NCBI GenBank assembly: GCA_934129895.1
Contig: CAKOWY010000001.1
Coordinates: 571,804 to 635,803 of the forward strand
Length of the DNA: 64,000 nucleotides
Reading direction: 5' to 3'
Origin: an uncultured Clostridia bacterium
Lineage (GTDB): Bacteria > Bacillota > Clostridia > TANB77 > CAG-508
A model generated the notes under the pieces. That model worked only from the letters and a program-made list of their open reading frames with translations. It was not told where the DNA came from and did not search any database. The stretch's first letter is position 1; each line of letters starts with the position of its first letter. The position numbers were made by a program, and so were the translations under genes. Shown here in pieces: positions 17,960 to 27,605 of the stretch.

Positions 17960-19975
17960 TTAACTTCTAGTAATAATTCTAAATACTTCTGCCACACTCC
18001 ATGCTTGAGCTATAGCTCCTTTCGGATCATATGGCCTTTTTGAATCATATATTTCAGCAATACTTCCTATACATCCTCTTTCATTAATCTCTTTTGAAAA
18101 TGTTTCTGTAACATTTTGTACAAATTCTTCTAATCGTTCATTATATTGTTTTTTACCTGTTTTACTATCTGTTGCAAGTCTTTTTAAACTATTATAATAT
18201 ATTCCTAATAACCACGTCCATGTAATTCCTTGATGATAGCTAAAATCTCTTTTAAATCCATTTCCTTCATAGATTTCTATATAATTTTCTTCACCTTTTG
18301 CTAATGTCTTTAATCCATAATTATTTAAAAGCTTTTTGGTTACAACTTCAAAAACATTTCTTGCTTCTTCTGAATTTATTTCTAAAACAGGATATGTTAA
18401 ATTCATTGCAAATAATTGATTTGGTCTTATTTTACTATCACCTAAAACATCATATAAACATTTTCTCCTTTTATTATAAAATTTCTCTTGAAAAGAATTT
18501 TTACATTTTAATGCCATTCTTTCATATCTAGTACTTTCTTTTTTTTGCTTATTTTGAACTGCTAATTCAGCCATTATTTTCAATGCATTATACCACATTG
18601 CATTTATTTCAACTACTTTACCATTTCTTGGAGTTGCAGGAATTCCATTATATTTAGCATCCATCCATGTATTTTGAGTTAATTCAGTACCAGACACTAC
18701 TAAACCGTCTGAATCCACATAAATATTATTATCATCTAAATCAATTCCATTAGTATAATTTTCTATTATTTCTTCTAATTTAGGATAAATCTCTTTCATT
18801 ATAAATTCATAATCTGATGTATAATTCAAATATTTTTTTACTTGTTCAAATAATAATAATGAAGCATCTACACTATTATATAATGGTTTATGATCTTCTT
18901 CTCCATAAGAATTTGGAACTAAACCACATTTCATATCTTGAATACAGTTTTTTAATATATATTTTGCAATATCATATTTTTTTGTTATTAAAAATAATCC
19001 TTCAAAAGATATTAAGGTATCTCTCATCCAGTCTACGAACCATGGATAACCTGCTATTACTGAATATGTATCCTTTTTTGGTATTTTTACAATAAAATTA
19101 TCAACTGCTATTAAAAATTGCTGTATTAATTGATTTTTACTTTTTTCTTCTACATTTTCTTCTTTATTTATTAATTCTGATCTTAAAATTTCTTGGTTTT
19201 GTCTAACAATTTCATTTGTTATTATGCTTCTTGCATCTAATTCATCAATATTTTTTTCTAAAGAACATATTATAGAAATTTCTTTTTCTTCAAAAGGATT
19301 TATTGTTATTTCAAATCTTCCAGGAATAATATGATTTTCTTCTGATTCAAAACCACGTTTTTCTTCTTCTGGATAAAACATATTATAAAAAATATCATTA
19401 TTATGTTCAATATAATTTCCTTCAGATACTTTCAAATATATTGGCATTCCATCATCAATTTTTATTGTATGAATTTTTCCTTTTTCATTTTGTTCCAATT
19501 TAAATATATGATTTTTATTATCACAATGTACATTTCTATAATTCATCAATGGTGTTAATGTTAATTTAACTCTATTTTTTCCATTTTTTATTTTGTATAA
19601 TATAGAAACTGTATTTTTTAAATGTTCCATACAAATTATTTTAGTAATTTCTGTTCCATCAACTTCATACTTAAAAGCTGGCATATATTCTTTTGAAAAT
19701 CCAGTTTGATATTTATATCCATGTTTTATAAAGTTTTTTCCTAAATTTGTATAAATATCATATTTTTCATCATTTATTTCTAGACTTTCATCAATTTTAG
19801 ATAATATCAATGTTCTTTTTGCTGGTGGATTTATTGAAGCTACTAATAAACCATGATATTTTCTTGTATTAGCTCCAATTATTGTAGATGATGCAAAACC
19901 ACCTATTCCATTTGTTATTATCCATTCCTTTTCTAGGCCTTTTTCTAAATTCAACTCTTCTTTAGCAAATTTCAT
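17960..19975 (-). CDS. Glycogen debranching enzyme (amylo-alpha-1,6-glucosidase type)
   Basis: The 671-residue protein has an N-terminal GDE_N domain (LEKEWIITNGIGGFASSTIIGANTR region, about 1-270) and a C-terminal (alpha/alpha)6 GDE_C catalytic domain (about 300-670). The latter shows VIAGYPWFVDWMRDTLISFEGL and the conserved QNTWMDAKYNG and KAIGAIAQAW-like end (PKGAIAQAWS). It hydrolyses alpha-1,6 branches of glycogen or related glucans in the cytoplasm. It starts one base after the yvcK stop with AAGGAG before ATG, so it is tightly coupled to yvcK. No glycogen synthase genes are visible here. Confidence 0.9.
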   Translation of the reverse strand: MKFAKEELNLEKGLEKEWIITNGIGGFASSTIIGANTRKYHGLLVASINPPAKRTLILSKIDESLEINDEKYDIYTNLGKNFIKHGYKYQTGFSKEYMPAFKYEVDGTEITKIICMEHLKNTVSILYKIKNGKNRVKLTLTPLMNYRNVHCDNKNHIFKLEQNEKGKIHTIKIDDGMPIYLKVSEGNYIEHNNDIFYNMFYPEEEKRGFESEENHIIPGRFEITINPFEEKEISIICSLEKNIDELDARSIITNEIVRQNQEILRSELINKEENVEEKSKNQLIQQFLIAVDNFIVKIPKKDTYSVIAGYPWFVDWMRDTLISFEGLFLITKKYDIAKYILKNCIQDMKCGLVPNSYGEEDHKPLYNSVDASLLLFEQVKKYLNYTSDYEFIMKEIYPKLEEIIENYTNGIDLDDNNIYVDSDGLVVSGTELTQNTWMDAKYNGIPATPRNGKVVEINAMWYNALKIMAELAVQNKQKKESTRYERMALKCKNSFQEKFYNKRRKCLYDVLGDSKIRPNQLFAMNLTYPVLEINSEEARNVFEVVTKKLLNNYGLKTLAKGEENYIEIYEGNGFKRDFSYHQGITWTWLLGIYYNSLKRLATDSKTGKKQYNERLEEFVQNVTETFSKEINERGCIGSIAEIYDSKRPYDPKGAIAQAWSVAEVFRIITRS

Positions 19976-19976
19976 T

Positions 19977-21506
19977 TTAAATCTCCTTATTGTCTGATCT
20001 CATTTTATGCGTTTGTCTAAATTTTTCGTCTGATTCTTTTATTGATTTTATTCTATCACTATATTTGTCATTAAATTTACTTTTTCTGTTTGGTACTCTT
20101 TTTTCGGCATTTAGATTTTTGCTTTTCTTTTCTAATTTTGATTGCATTTTCTTTAATTTGTTAATTCTTTTATCTGACTTTAATTTTGCATTAAGCATTA
20201 AATACTCTGGATCATCTTCTCTATCTTCATATTTTAAGTCATTACAAATTAATTTAATTGCTGATTCTGCAATCATATATGGATCATGTCTTACTTTTCC
20301 TTCAAATATTGTTGAAATATTCTTTTTAATAAATTTTATTTTTCTTAATTTTGGATCATTTATATTTTGTTCAACTAAATCTGCACCTTCTCTATTATAT
20401 TTCTTTATATATTCTGGTATTACTTCTCCCGTATCATATATACAATAATCAATAATTCCTTCTCCGCAATGATCAATTATTGCTTTGATATGATCTGCAA
20501 CAGAATAATTATCAGTTTGACCAAATTCAGTCATTATATTATTTACATATATTTTTATTGCTTTGCTTTCTCTAAGTGCTTTTGCAACACCATTTACTAA
20601 TAAATTAGGTATAATATTTGTATATAAACTTCCTGGTCCTATTATTATACTATCAGCTTCTTTTATAGCTTCTATAACACCTGGAGCTGGTTTACAATTT
20701 GTTGGTTGAATATAAACTCTATTTATCTTTGTCATTTTTTCGCTTACAATTTCAGGTATCATTTCTTTATTTTCTACTACATATCCATTATCTAATTCTG
20801 CACATATTCTAATTTCTGAATCACTAACTGGAATTACATTTCCAGTTATATTAAATATAGAACTACTTCTTGCTATCGCTTGAACATCACTTCTATATAC
20901 TTCTTTCATTGCTGTATAATAAATATCTGAAAATTTTAAACCTCTTAATGCTGGATTTGTCATCTCATGATTTAATAATCTTCCAATATCTTCTTTTTTT
21001 TCTGGTGATAATGCTACAATACTATCTTTTATGTCATCAAATGGCAATGTTGTTCCTAATCTTCTTCTTGATAAAGTTTGTTCTTTTCCATATTCAGATA
21101 CTGCAACAATTGCTGTTAAGTTATTGGTATATCTTTTCATTCCTGTAAGTACTGTATTTAATCCTGATCCCCCTCCAATAACAACTATTTTTGGTCCTTT
21201 ATCATAGATTTTTTTATCAAATATTAGAGAATTTACATTAACTGTTTTTTTATTTTTCATTCTTTCATCTGTTGCTTCTATAAATAATTCCATATTTCTT
21301 TTATTTAGCATTATAAGTCCTACTACAATTAGTATAAATCCTATTACAAATATTACTATAACTTTTCCTGCTTCTGAAAATTGCATTTCTTTTTGCACTA
21401 ATATATCAGAAATTCCATAACATGTAAGTACAATTCCAATTAGTATTATAAATAACCATCTTTTCATTTTTGAACTTGATTTTAGCCAATGTGTTATCCC
21501 TTTCAT
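19977..21506 (-). CDS. yvcK: YvcK/GlmR-family carbon-flux regulator with an N-terminal membrane anchor
   Basis: YvcK/GlmR binds UDP-GlcNAc and tunes carbon flow into cell-wall precursors. The core (about residues 105-430) has VVIGGGSGLNTVL, PFDDIKDSIVALS, LRGLKFSDIYY and DSIIIGPGSLYTNIIPNLL. It differs from the roughly 317-residue soluble Bacillus form by two membrane helices (about 16-33 and 44-67) and a basic, lysine-rich C-terminal tail (about 455-509). It follows murB by 19 bp; rapZ and whiA, common neighbours in Firmicutes, are not seen. The name YvcK is sure; the role of the extensions is not. Confidence 0.92.
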   Translation of the reverse strand: MKGITHWLKSSSKMKRWLFIILIGIVLTCYGISDILVQKEMQFSEAGKVIVIFVIGFILIVVGLIMLNKRNMELFIEATDERMKNKKTVNVNSLIFDKKIYDKGPKIVVIGGGSGLNTVLTGMKRYTNNLTAIVAVSEYGKEQTLSRRRLGTTLPFDDIKDSIVALSPEKKEDIGRLLNHEMTNPALRGLKFSDIYYTAMKEVYRSDVQAIARSSSIFNITGNVIPVSDSEIRICAELDNGYVVENKEMIPEIVSEKMTKINRVYIQPTNCKPAPGVIEAIKEADSIIIGPGSLYTNIIPNLLVNGVAKALRESKAIKIYVNNIMTEFGQTDNYSVADHIKAIIDHCGEGIIDYCIYDTGEVIPEYIKKYNREGADLVEQNINDPKLRKIKFIKKNISTIFEGKVRHDPYMIAESAIKLICNDLKYEDREDDPEYLMLNAKLKSDKRINKLKKMQSKLEKKSKNLNAEKRVPNRKSKFNDKYSDRIKSIKESDEKFRQTHKMRSDNKEI

Positions 21507-21525
21507 ATTATACTTCCTTTCATTT

Positions 21526-22413
21526 CTATTTTATAATTTCTATTTCTGTTTCTATTTTTTTTCCAAATTTTTCATAAACCTTTTCTTTTGTATATTCTAT
21601 TAATTTTTCTACATCTTTTGCCGTTGCTTCTTTTTTATTTATAATAAAACCTGCATGTTTCTCGGATATTTGTGCTCCTCCAATTTGATACCCTTTTAAT
21701 CCACATTCATCTATTAATTTTGCTGTTATAAAATCTGTTCCTCGCTTAAATGTACTTCCTGCACTTGGATATTCTATTGGTTGCTTCTCTTTTCTATAAT
21801 TAAAATATTCTTGCATTTTAGATTGTATTTCTTCTTTTTTTCCTTTTTTTAGCTCCAATTCTGCTTCCACTATAACACTATCATTTTCACAGAATATGCT
21901 TTTTCTATATTCAAATTGTGCATCTTTATTATCTATTTTATGAATATTTCCATCTCTACTAATATATGTTACTGTCTTTATTACATCTTTCATTTCAGAA
22001 CCATGCGCACCTGCATTCATTCTTACTGCTCCACCAATCGTTCCTGGTATTCCAGCAGCAAATTCTAATCCTTCTATATCCATTTTAGCAAGTTTATATG
22101 CAACTTCTGCTAATTTACATCCTGCACCTACTGTTACTATAAATTTTTCGTTTTCTTCTTTTACTTCAAATTTATTTATTTCTATTTTTAATACTATTCC
22201 TTTTATTCCTTCATCACTTACTAAAATATTACTTCCATTTCCTAAAATAAATATTTTTTCATTTTGAGCTTCATTTAATACTTTTTTTACTTCATCTATT
22301 GTTTTTATATTAATTAATGTTTCAGCATTTCCACCAATTTTAAATGAAGTATATTTTTTCATTGGTTCGTTTTTATGAATTCTTTCTTTTGATATTATTT
22401 TTTCAAAATCCAT
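21526..22413 (-). CDS. murB: UDP-N-acetylenolpyruvoylglucosamine reductase MurB
   Basis: MurB is the FAD enzyme that reduces the MurA product to UDP-MurNAc. The 295-residue type II protein has FILGNGSNILVSDEG, the FAD-binding AAGIPGTIGGAVRMNAGAHG, the catalytic Ser segment PSAGSTFKRG and the C-terminal KHAGFIINKKEATAKDV. ATG follows AGAGGTGG. It is first in the murB-yvcK-debranching operon; the operon promoter should lie in 22414-22560. Confidence 0.96.
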   Translation of the reverse strand: MDFEKIISKERIHKNEPMKKYTSFKIGGNAETLINIKTIDEVKKVLNEAQNEKIFILGNGSNILVSDEGIKGIVLKIEINKFEVKEENEKFIVTVGAGCKLAEVAYKLAKMDIEGLEFAAGIPGTIGGAVRMNAGAHGSEMKDVIKTVTYISRDGNIHKIDNKDAQFEYRKSIFCENDSVIVEAELELKKGKKEEIQSKMQEYFNYRKEKQPIEYPSAGSTFKRGTDFITAKLIDECGLKGYQIGGAQISEKHAGFIINKKEATAKDVEKLIEYTKEKVYEKFGKKIETEIEIIK

Positions 22414-22579
22414 AAATCCACCTCTTTCTTAGCTTCAATTTTCCAAAGATATATTATCATTTTTATTCCAATTTTACAAGTTTTTTTCACAAATCTATTT
22501 AATTTATCGGAGATTTGTAGTATAATATATGTGTGGCTTTTAATAATGTCATAATAATCTATAAAATGGAGGAATTTTT

Positions 22580-23023
22580 ATGTGGCAAATTTGGTTAATC
22601 GCTGCAGGTATATTCTTTATAGGTGAAATATTTACAGCAGGTTTTTTAATATTCTGGTTAGGATTTGGTGCATTACTTGCTATGCTTGTTAGTTTTTTCA
22701 CATCAAATATAATCATACAAATGACTGTTTTTGTTTTGTCTTCAGGATTATTAATTTTCGCAACAAAACCACTTGTAAATAAAATAGTAAAAAAAGATAC
22801 AATTCCAACAAATGTTTATTCTGTTGTAGGTAAAAAAGCTATCGTAACAGAAGAAATTAACTGGACTACAGGAAAAGGTCAAATAAAATCTGAGGGAGAA
22901 ATTTGGTCTGCAAAGTCTACTGAAAATATTAATATTCCAGTTGGTAGTGAAGTTGAAATTTTAGCAATTGAAGGAGTAAAAGCTTATGTTAAACCAATAA
23001 GTACATTTACTCAAATAAAATAG
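22580..23023 (+). CDS. NfeD family membrane protein
   Basis: The 147-residue product has three N-terminal membrane helices (about 4-70; FWLGFGALLAMLVSFF) and a C-terminal OB-fold beta-barrel (VGKKAIVTEEINW ... VEILAIEGVKAYVKPI). NfeD proteins associate with SPFH proteins in membrane microdomains. The partner gene follows 55 bp downstream. A TATAAT box lies near 22520 and GGAGG precedes ATG. Confidence 0.9.
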   Translation: MWQIWLIAAGIFFIGEIFTAGFLIFWLGFGALLAMLVSFFTSNIIIQMTVFVLSSGLLIFATKPLVNKIVKKDTIPTNVYSVVGKKAIVTEEINWTTGKGQIKSEGEIWSAKSTENINIPVGSEVEILAIEGVKAYVKPISTFTQIK

Positions 23024-23078
23024 TTATTAGTATTAATTTATATATATAAACAAGGTAAACTTGTAAAAGGAGGATAAT

Positions 23079-23978
23079 ATGTGGTTTTTAATTGCCCTAC
23101 TTGTTATAATTTTAATTATAGCATTCAAATCAATTAAAGTAGTTAGACAATCAGAGGTTTATATTATTGAAAGATTAGGAAAGTTTCATAAAGTTGCAGA
23201 TGCAGGTCTTACAATAATAATTCCATTCTTTGATCATGTTAGAAGTGTTGTAAGCTTAAAACAACAAACAATGGATGTTCCACCTCAAGGAGTAATCACT
23301 AAAGATAATGTTACAATTACAATAGATACTGTTGTATTCTATCAAATAACAGACCCAGCAAAAGCTGTTTATGAAATTCAAAGTTTAAAGAAAGGTATTG
23401 AATATCTTGCTATTACTACAATACGTGATATTGTTGGTAAAATGGACTTAGATGAAACATTTAGTTCAAGAGATGGTATAAACTCTCAATTAAGAACTAT
23501 TCTTGATGACGCAACAGATAGATGGGGATGTAAAATCGATAGAGTTGAAATTAAAGATATTACACCACCAGCAGATATTAGAGACGCTATGGAAAAACAA
23601 ATGAACGCAGAAAGAAATAAAAGAGCTTTAATTCTTGAAGCAGAAGCTCAAAAACAATCTGCAGTTACTATTGCTGAAGGTAAAAAACAAGCAGCTATTC
23701 TTGAAGCTGAAGCTGATAGAGAAGCTCAAATAAGAAGAGCAGCCGGTGAAGCACAAGCTATAAAATCTGTTGCTGAAGCCAAAGCTCAAGAAATTTCTAT
23801 GGTTTATGATGCTATTAAAAATGCAAACCCAGATGACAAATTAGTACAAATAAAATCTCTTGAAGCTCTTGAAGAAATTGCTAAAGGTGATGCAAATAAA
23901 GTATTTATTCCATTTGAAGCAACAAGTGCATTAAGTAGTTTAGGTGCTGCAAAAGAAATGTTCAAAGATAATAAATAA
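23079..23978 (+). CDS. SPFH/band-7 family protein (stomatin/QmcA type)
   Basis: The 299-residue protein has an N-terminal membrane helix (2-17) and a band-7 domain (about 20-190; YIIERLGKFHKVADAGL, QTMDVPPQGVITKDN, ATTIRDIVGKMDLDE). An alanine/glutamate-rich coiled coil follows (about 175-250; KQSAVTIAEGKKQAAILEAE). This is the classical slipin/QmcA plan and forms membrane-bound oligomers. It pairs with the NfeD gene upstream. AAAGGAGG before ATG. The proteolytic Clp class is not present here, so a quality-control role is only inferred. Confidence 0.94.
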   Translation: MWFLIALLVIILIIAFKSIKVVRQSEVYIIERLGKFHKVADAGLTIIIPFFDHVRSVVSLKQQTMDVPPQGVITKDNVTITIDTVVFYQITDPAKAVYEIQSLKKGIEYLAITTIRDIVGKMDLDETFSSRDGINSQLRTILDDATDRWGCKIDRVEIKDITPPADIRDAMEKQMNAERNKRALILEAEAQKQSAVTIAEGKKQAAILEAEADREAQIRRAAGEAQAIKSVAEAKAQEISMVYDAIKNANPDDKLVQIKSLEALEEIAKGDANKVFIPFEATSALSSLGAAKEMFKDNK

Positions 23979-23982
23979 CAAC

Positions 23983-24023
23983 AAAAAAATAGATGAACTT
24001 TAAACAAGTTCACCTATTTTTTT
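23983..24023. terminator. Bidirectional terminator between the SPFH gene and the 96-residue membrane protein
   Basis: An 18-bp near-perfect stem AAAAAAATAGATGAACTT and its complement with one mismatch; T-runs on both strands. It serves two convergent genes. Confidence 0.8.
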
Positions 24024-24312
24024 ATCTTCTACAACAATAAGAATTATTATTTGATAAACAACTTACATTTCCATTACTAATTCTAGCTACAATTTCTCCA
24101 TTACTATTTACAATATTTAATGGTTCAGATGTATTATTTGCCAATTGGATTACCCCATTTATGTCTGCATTTACTCTTGTGTATCTTACATCATCATCAC
24201 GTCTTCCACAACAGCTATTGTTGCTTCTACTAAATACAGCAAAAAAGCTAAAAATTGCAAGAATAATTGCAATTACAGCAACTATAATAAATATTATTAG
24301 AAGTGTTTCCAT
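24022..24312 (-). CDS. Hypothetical single-helix membrane protein, cysteine/arginine ends, 96 residues
   Basis: A single N-terminal membrane helix (3-27) precedes a small domain starting NNSCCGRRDDDVRYTRV and ending CLSNNNSYCCRR. The middle (ADINGVIQLANN ... GEIVARISNG) looks like a short beta-rich fold. AAAGGAG lies 9 bases before ATG. The paired Cys-Cys next to Arg-Arg at both ends of the soluble part is unusual. No family recognised; probably cotranscribed with nothing else. Confidence 0.68.
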   Translation of the reverse strand: METLLIIFIIVAVIAIILAIFSFFAVFSRSNNSCCGRRDDDVRYTRVNADINGVIQLANNTSEPLNIVNSNGEIVARISNGNVSCLSNNNSYCCRR

Positions 24313-24366
24313 AACTTTTATCTCCTTTTAGTTTTTGTTATATATTATGAATCCACTCTTTTTTTG

Positions 24367-25104
24367 TTACTCATACTCAACTTTTAATAAATAAAGACCA
24401 TTTGGTGGTAATGTTTTTCCAGCATCTTCTCTTTTTCCATTTTTTAATATATCTTCTATCTGTTCTGGTTTTATTTTTCCAAGTCCCACATCAACTAGTG
24501 TTCCTGCGATAATTCTAACCATATTATATAAAAAACCGTTTCCTGTTAATTCTATATATATTTTATTATCCTTTTCATATAATTCAGTTTTATAAATTGT
24601 CCTAACACTACTTTTACTGCTTGTTCCACTTGCCTTAAATGCTTTAAAATCATGTTCTCCTTCAAAATACTTAATTGCTTTTTTCATATTATTTACATCT
24701 AACTTTTGAGGTATATGTGTTTCTAGATATCTATAAATAGCTGTTCCTTCAGGTGTATTATTAATAATATATCTATATGTTTTTTTCTTACAGTTTAATC
24801 TACTATGAAATCTCTCATCTACTTCTTCTGCTTTTTTTATTACAATTGATTTTTTTAATCTAGAATTTATAGCTATTGCAAATTTCTCAATTGGTATTTG
24901 TGAATTTGTTTTAAAATTTGCAACTTGTCCTAATGCATGCACTCCTGCATCTGTTCTTCCAGAAGCATTTAATTCTACATCTTCATTTGTAATACTTTTT
25001 ATAGCTTGTTCAATCGTCCCTTGAATATTTAATTTATTAGGTTGTTTTTGCCATCCGTTAAAATCTTTTCCATCATATTCTATTGTTAATTTTATATTTC
25101 TCAA
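24367..25104 (-). CDS. truA: tRNA pseudouridine(38-40) synthase TruA
   Basis: TruA makes pseudouridine in the tRNA anticodon arm. The 245-residue protein has IEYDGKDFNGWQKQP at the start, the catalytic Asp in ASGRTDAGVHALGQVANF and the FLYNMVRIIAGTLVDVG motif. The start codon is TTG (25104-25102), 7 bases after AGGGG, giving the normal RNIKLTIEYDG opening; no ATG is available. It follows cdaA by 31 bp. Confidence 0.95.
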   Translation of the reverse strand: MRNIKLTIEYDGKDFNGWQKQPNKLNIQGTIEQAIKSITNEDVELNASGRTDAGVHALGQVANFKTNSQIPIEKFAIAINSRLKKSIVIKKAEEVDERFHSRLNCKKKTYRYIINNTPEGTAIYRYLETHIPQKLDVNNMKKAIKYFEGEHDFKAFKASGTSSKSSVRTIYKTELYEKDNKIYIELTGNGFLYNMVRIIAGTLVDVGLGKIKPEQIEDILKNGKREDAGKTLPPNGLYLLKVEYE

Positions 25105-25135
25105 TTTATTGCCCCTATTCTAAAAAGAGCTGCTT

Positions 25136-26083
25136 TTATTGCAACTCTTTTGTATTATTATCTTTTTTATTTTTCTTTTTAAAAACATTTTTTATTTTTT
25201 CAATAAATTTTTTTCTTTTTGTTTGTGTTTCTTCGTTACTTACTAATCTTTTTGTTACAATATTACTTATCAATATTTTCTTTAATACATCTTCTCTTAC
25301 ATCTGCAATAAGAGTTCCATCTTTAGCTATTGATACTTTTCCAGTTTCTTCTGAAACAATTACTGCAATTGCATCTGATTCTTTAGATATTCCTATACCA
25401 GCTCTATGTCTTGTTCCTAATTCTTTTGCAATATCTTTATCACTTGCTAATGGCAACATACATGCTGCTGCTGCAATTTTATTTTCACTTATTATAACAG
25501 CTCCATCATGTAATGGTGTATTAGGAACAAATATGTTCACTAATAATTGAGGAGATACTTCAGCATTCATTGGAATACCTGTTGATATTATATCATTAAT
25601 TTTTATATCTCTTTCTATTACAATTAAAGCTCCTGTATGGCTTTTTGCTAATTCAAATACTGCAATTACAATTTTATATATATCTTCTTTTGTTCTTGTA
25701 ACTATATCTTTATCAAATCCAAAGAATCTTGAAAACTTATTAGTTCCGCCTAATTGTTCAAGAGCTCTTCTTATTTCTGGTTGAAAGATAATTATAAGAA
25801 GAATTACCCCCCAATCCATTATCATTGATAATAGATAGTTTAAGATGTTTAAATTTAATAATTGACTTACTGCTGTTGCTATTATTAGTACTGCTATTCC
25901 TTTTATCAACTGCCATGCTCTAGAATCTTTAACAATTTTTAGCAATTCATATCCTAAAAACAATACTATTCCAATATCCAATATTAATGATACTATTTTT
26001 ATTGGATATTCTTGTAATGTTTGAAAATATGATAATATGTTTTGCTCAAAAAATGTATTCATTATACTACTTATATTATTCAT
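25136..26083 (-). CDS. cdaA: Diadenylate cyclase CdaA (c-di-AMP synthase)
   Basis: CdaA makes cyclic di-AMP, controlling osmolyte balance and cell-wall homeostasis. The 315-residue protein has three N-terminal membrane helices (about 25-100) and a DAC domain with the catalytic DGA (LHDGAVIIS) and RHR (GTRHRAGIG) motifs. The ATG at 26083, five bases after GGAG, was chosen over an upstream TTG frame. The C-terminal tail is lysine-rich. The usual partners cdaR and glmM are not adjacent; truA follows and a 49-residue peptide precedes. Confidence 0.95.
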   Translation of the reverse strand: MNNISSIMNTFFEQNILSYFQTLQEYPIKIVSLILDIGIVLFLGYELLKIVKDSRAWQLIKGIAVLIIATAVSQLLNLNILNYLLSMIMDWGVILLIIIFQPEIRRALEQLGGTNKFSRFFGFDKDIVTRTKEDIYKIVIAVFELAKSHTGALIVIERDIKINDIISTGIPMNAEVSPQLLVNIFVPNTPLHDGAVIISENKIAAAACMLPLASDKDIAKELGTRHRAGIGISKESDAIAVIVSEETGKVSIAKDGTLIADVREDVLKKILISNIVTKRLVSNEETQTKRKKFIEKIKNVFKKKNKKDNNTKELQ

Positions 26084-26119
26084 TTTTTCTCCATTCAAAT
26101 TATTTATATAAATACTATT

Positions 26120-26269
26120 TTATTTTTTTATATTAGCAACCACATAATAGATACATGTAGAACATGATGCTAATAACATTAGCACTAATAAAAATCCCGC
26201 AAATACTCTATTAATTATTTTCTTTTTATCTATTTTATTTTTTACCTTTTTTTCAGTAGTTTGTTTCAT
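26120..26269 (-). CDS. Small single-helix membrane protein, 49 residues
   Basis: A basic cytoplasmic N-terminus (MKQTTEKKVKNKIDKKK) is followed by one helix with a lipobox-like LLASC (about residues 22-48) and a basic end. AAAGGA lies 10 bases before ATG. Same direction as cdaA, 37 bp upstream of it. It is too short for a functional lipoprotein, so a membrane peptide is more likely. No family recognised. Confidence 0.62.
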   Translation of the reverse strand: MKQTTEKKVKNKIDKKKIINRVFAGFLLVLMLLASCSTCIYYVVANIKK

Positions 26270-26335
26270 TTATATTCAATCCTTTCACTCTTATATACAT
26301 AATTATTATATCATAAAAAATAAGATTTTCAATAG

Positions 26336-27592
26336 CTATATCTTCCATATTTTAAGAATTTTTTCTTTTGCTTCTTCTATTTTATCTTCTTTATTTGTAT
26401 AAATAAATGCTAATGGTTCTTTGATTTCAACATAATCTCCAACTTTTTTATTTACAAATATTCCTGCACTATAATCTATTTCATCTTCTTTTCTTATTCT
26501 TCCTGCACCTAACATACAAGCTAATTTTCCAACCTCTTCAGCATTTACTTCTTTTACAACTCCGCTTTTTTCTGCTTTAACACTAATAATATATTTAGGC
26601 TTTTCAAATTTTTCCAAATCATTCAAATAAGATACGTCTCCACCTTGATTTTTAACCATCTGTACTAATTTTTCAAATGCTTTTCCATTTACTATATTTT
26701 CTTGTATTAATGATTTATTTTTTTCTAAGTCATCACCTTTTCCTGCTAATTTAATCATATTAGCTCCAAGCTCAAATACTACATCTTTTAAATCTTTTGG
26801 CATATATCCTTTTAAAAATTTAATTGCCTCTTTTACTTCTAATATATTTCCTACTGCATATCCTAAAGGTTCATCCATTTTTGTTTGAATACACACAACT
26901 TCTCTTCCTGCTAATTCTCCTATTTTTATCATCATTTGTGATAATTTTAATGCATCTTCTTTTGTTTTCATAAACGCACCTTTTCCAACAGTTACATCAA
27001 GTACAATTTTATTTGCACCACTTGCTATCTTTTTACTCATTATACTTGAAGCAATAAGTGGAATATTCTCAACACAAGATATTGTATCTCTTAATGCATA
27101 TAACTTTTTATCTGCTGGAGCTAAATTCATTGTTTGTCCTATCATGCTTATTCCAACTTTTTTTACATTATTTATAAATTCGTCTATTTCTATATTAGTT
27201 CTATATCCTGGTATTGATTCTAGTTTATCTACTGTTCCTCCTGTAAATCCTAGTCCTCTTCCTGACATCTTGGCAACAGGAATTCCTAATGATGCAATTA
27301 TTGGCAATAAAATTATTGATACTTTATCTCCAACTCCACCTGTACTATGTTTGTCTACAATGTTTTCTCCTAAACAAGATAAATCCAATACATCCCCTGA
27401 ATATGCCATAGCAATACTTAAATCTGTTATTTCTCTTTCAGTCATTCCATTTAAATATATAGCCATTACAAGTGCTGCAGCTTGATAATCAGCTATGTTA
27501 CCATTAGTGTATTCTTTTACAAAATACTCAATTTCTTCTTTTGATAGCTCGTTTTTGTCTCTTTTTTTAGAAATTATTTCCAATATATTCAT
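26336..27592 (-). CDS. pdp: Pyrimidine-nucleoside phosphorylase
   Basis: This enzyme splits thymidine, uridine or deoxyuridine with phosphate during nucleoside salvage. The 418-residue protein has DKHSTGGVGDKVS (phosphate-binding signature), KMSGRGLGFTGGTVDKLESIPG, and the GKGAFMKTKEDAL region, followed by the C-terminal beta/alpha domain. It is slightly shorter than the usual 430-440 residues at the C-terminus. AAAGGAG before ATG. Neighbours do not form a salvage operon. Thymidine phosphorylase (DeoA) is the alternative name; substrate range cannot be read from sequence. Confidence 0.92.
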   Translation of the reverse strand: MNILEIISKKRDKNELSKEEIEYFVKEYTNGNIADYQAAALVMAIYLNGMTEREITDLSIAMAYSGDVLDLSCLGENIVDKHSTGGVGDKVSIILLPIIASLGIPVAKMSGRGLGFTGGTVDKLESIPGYRTNIEIDEFINNVKKVGISMIGQTMNLAPADKKLYALRDTISCVENIPLIASSIMSKKIASGANKIVLDVTVGKGAFMKTKEDALKLSQMMIKIGELAGREVVCIQTKMDEPLGYAVGNILEVKEAIKFLKGYMPKDLKDVVFELGANMIKLAGKGDDLEKNKSLIQENIVNGKAFEKLVQMVKNQGGDVSYLNDLEKFEKPKYIISVKAEKSGVVKEVNAEEVGKLACMLGAGRIRKEDEIDYSAGIFVNKKVGDYVEIKEPLAFIYTNKEDKIEEAKEKILKIWKI

Positions 27593-27605
27593 AATTTTCT
27601 CTCCT

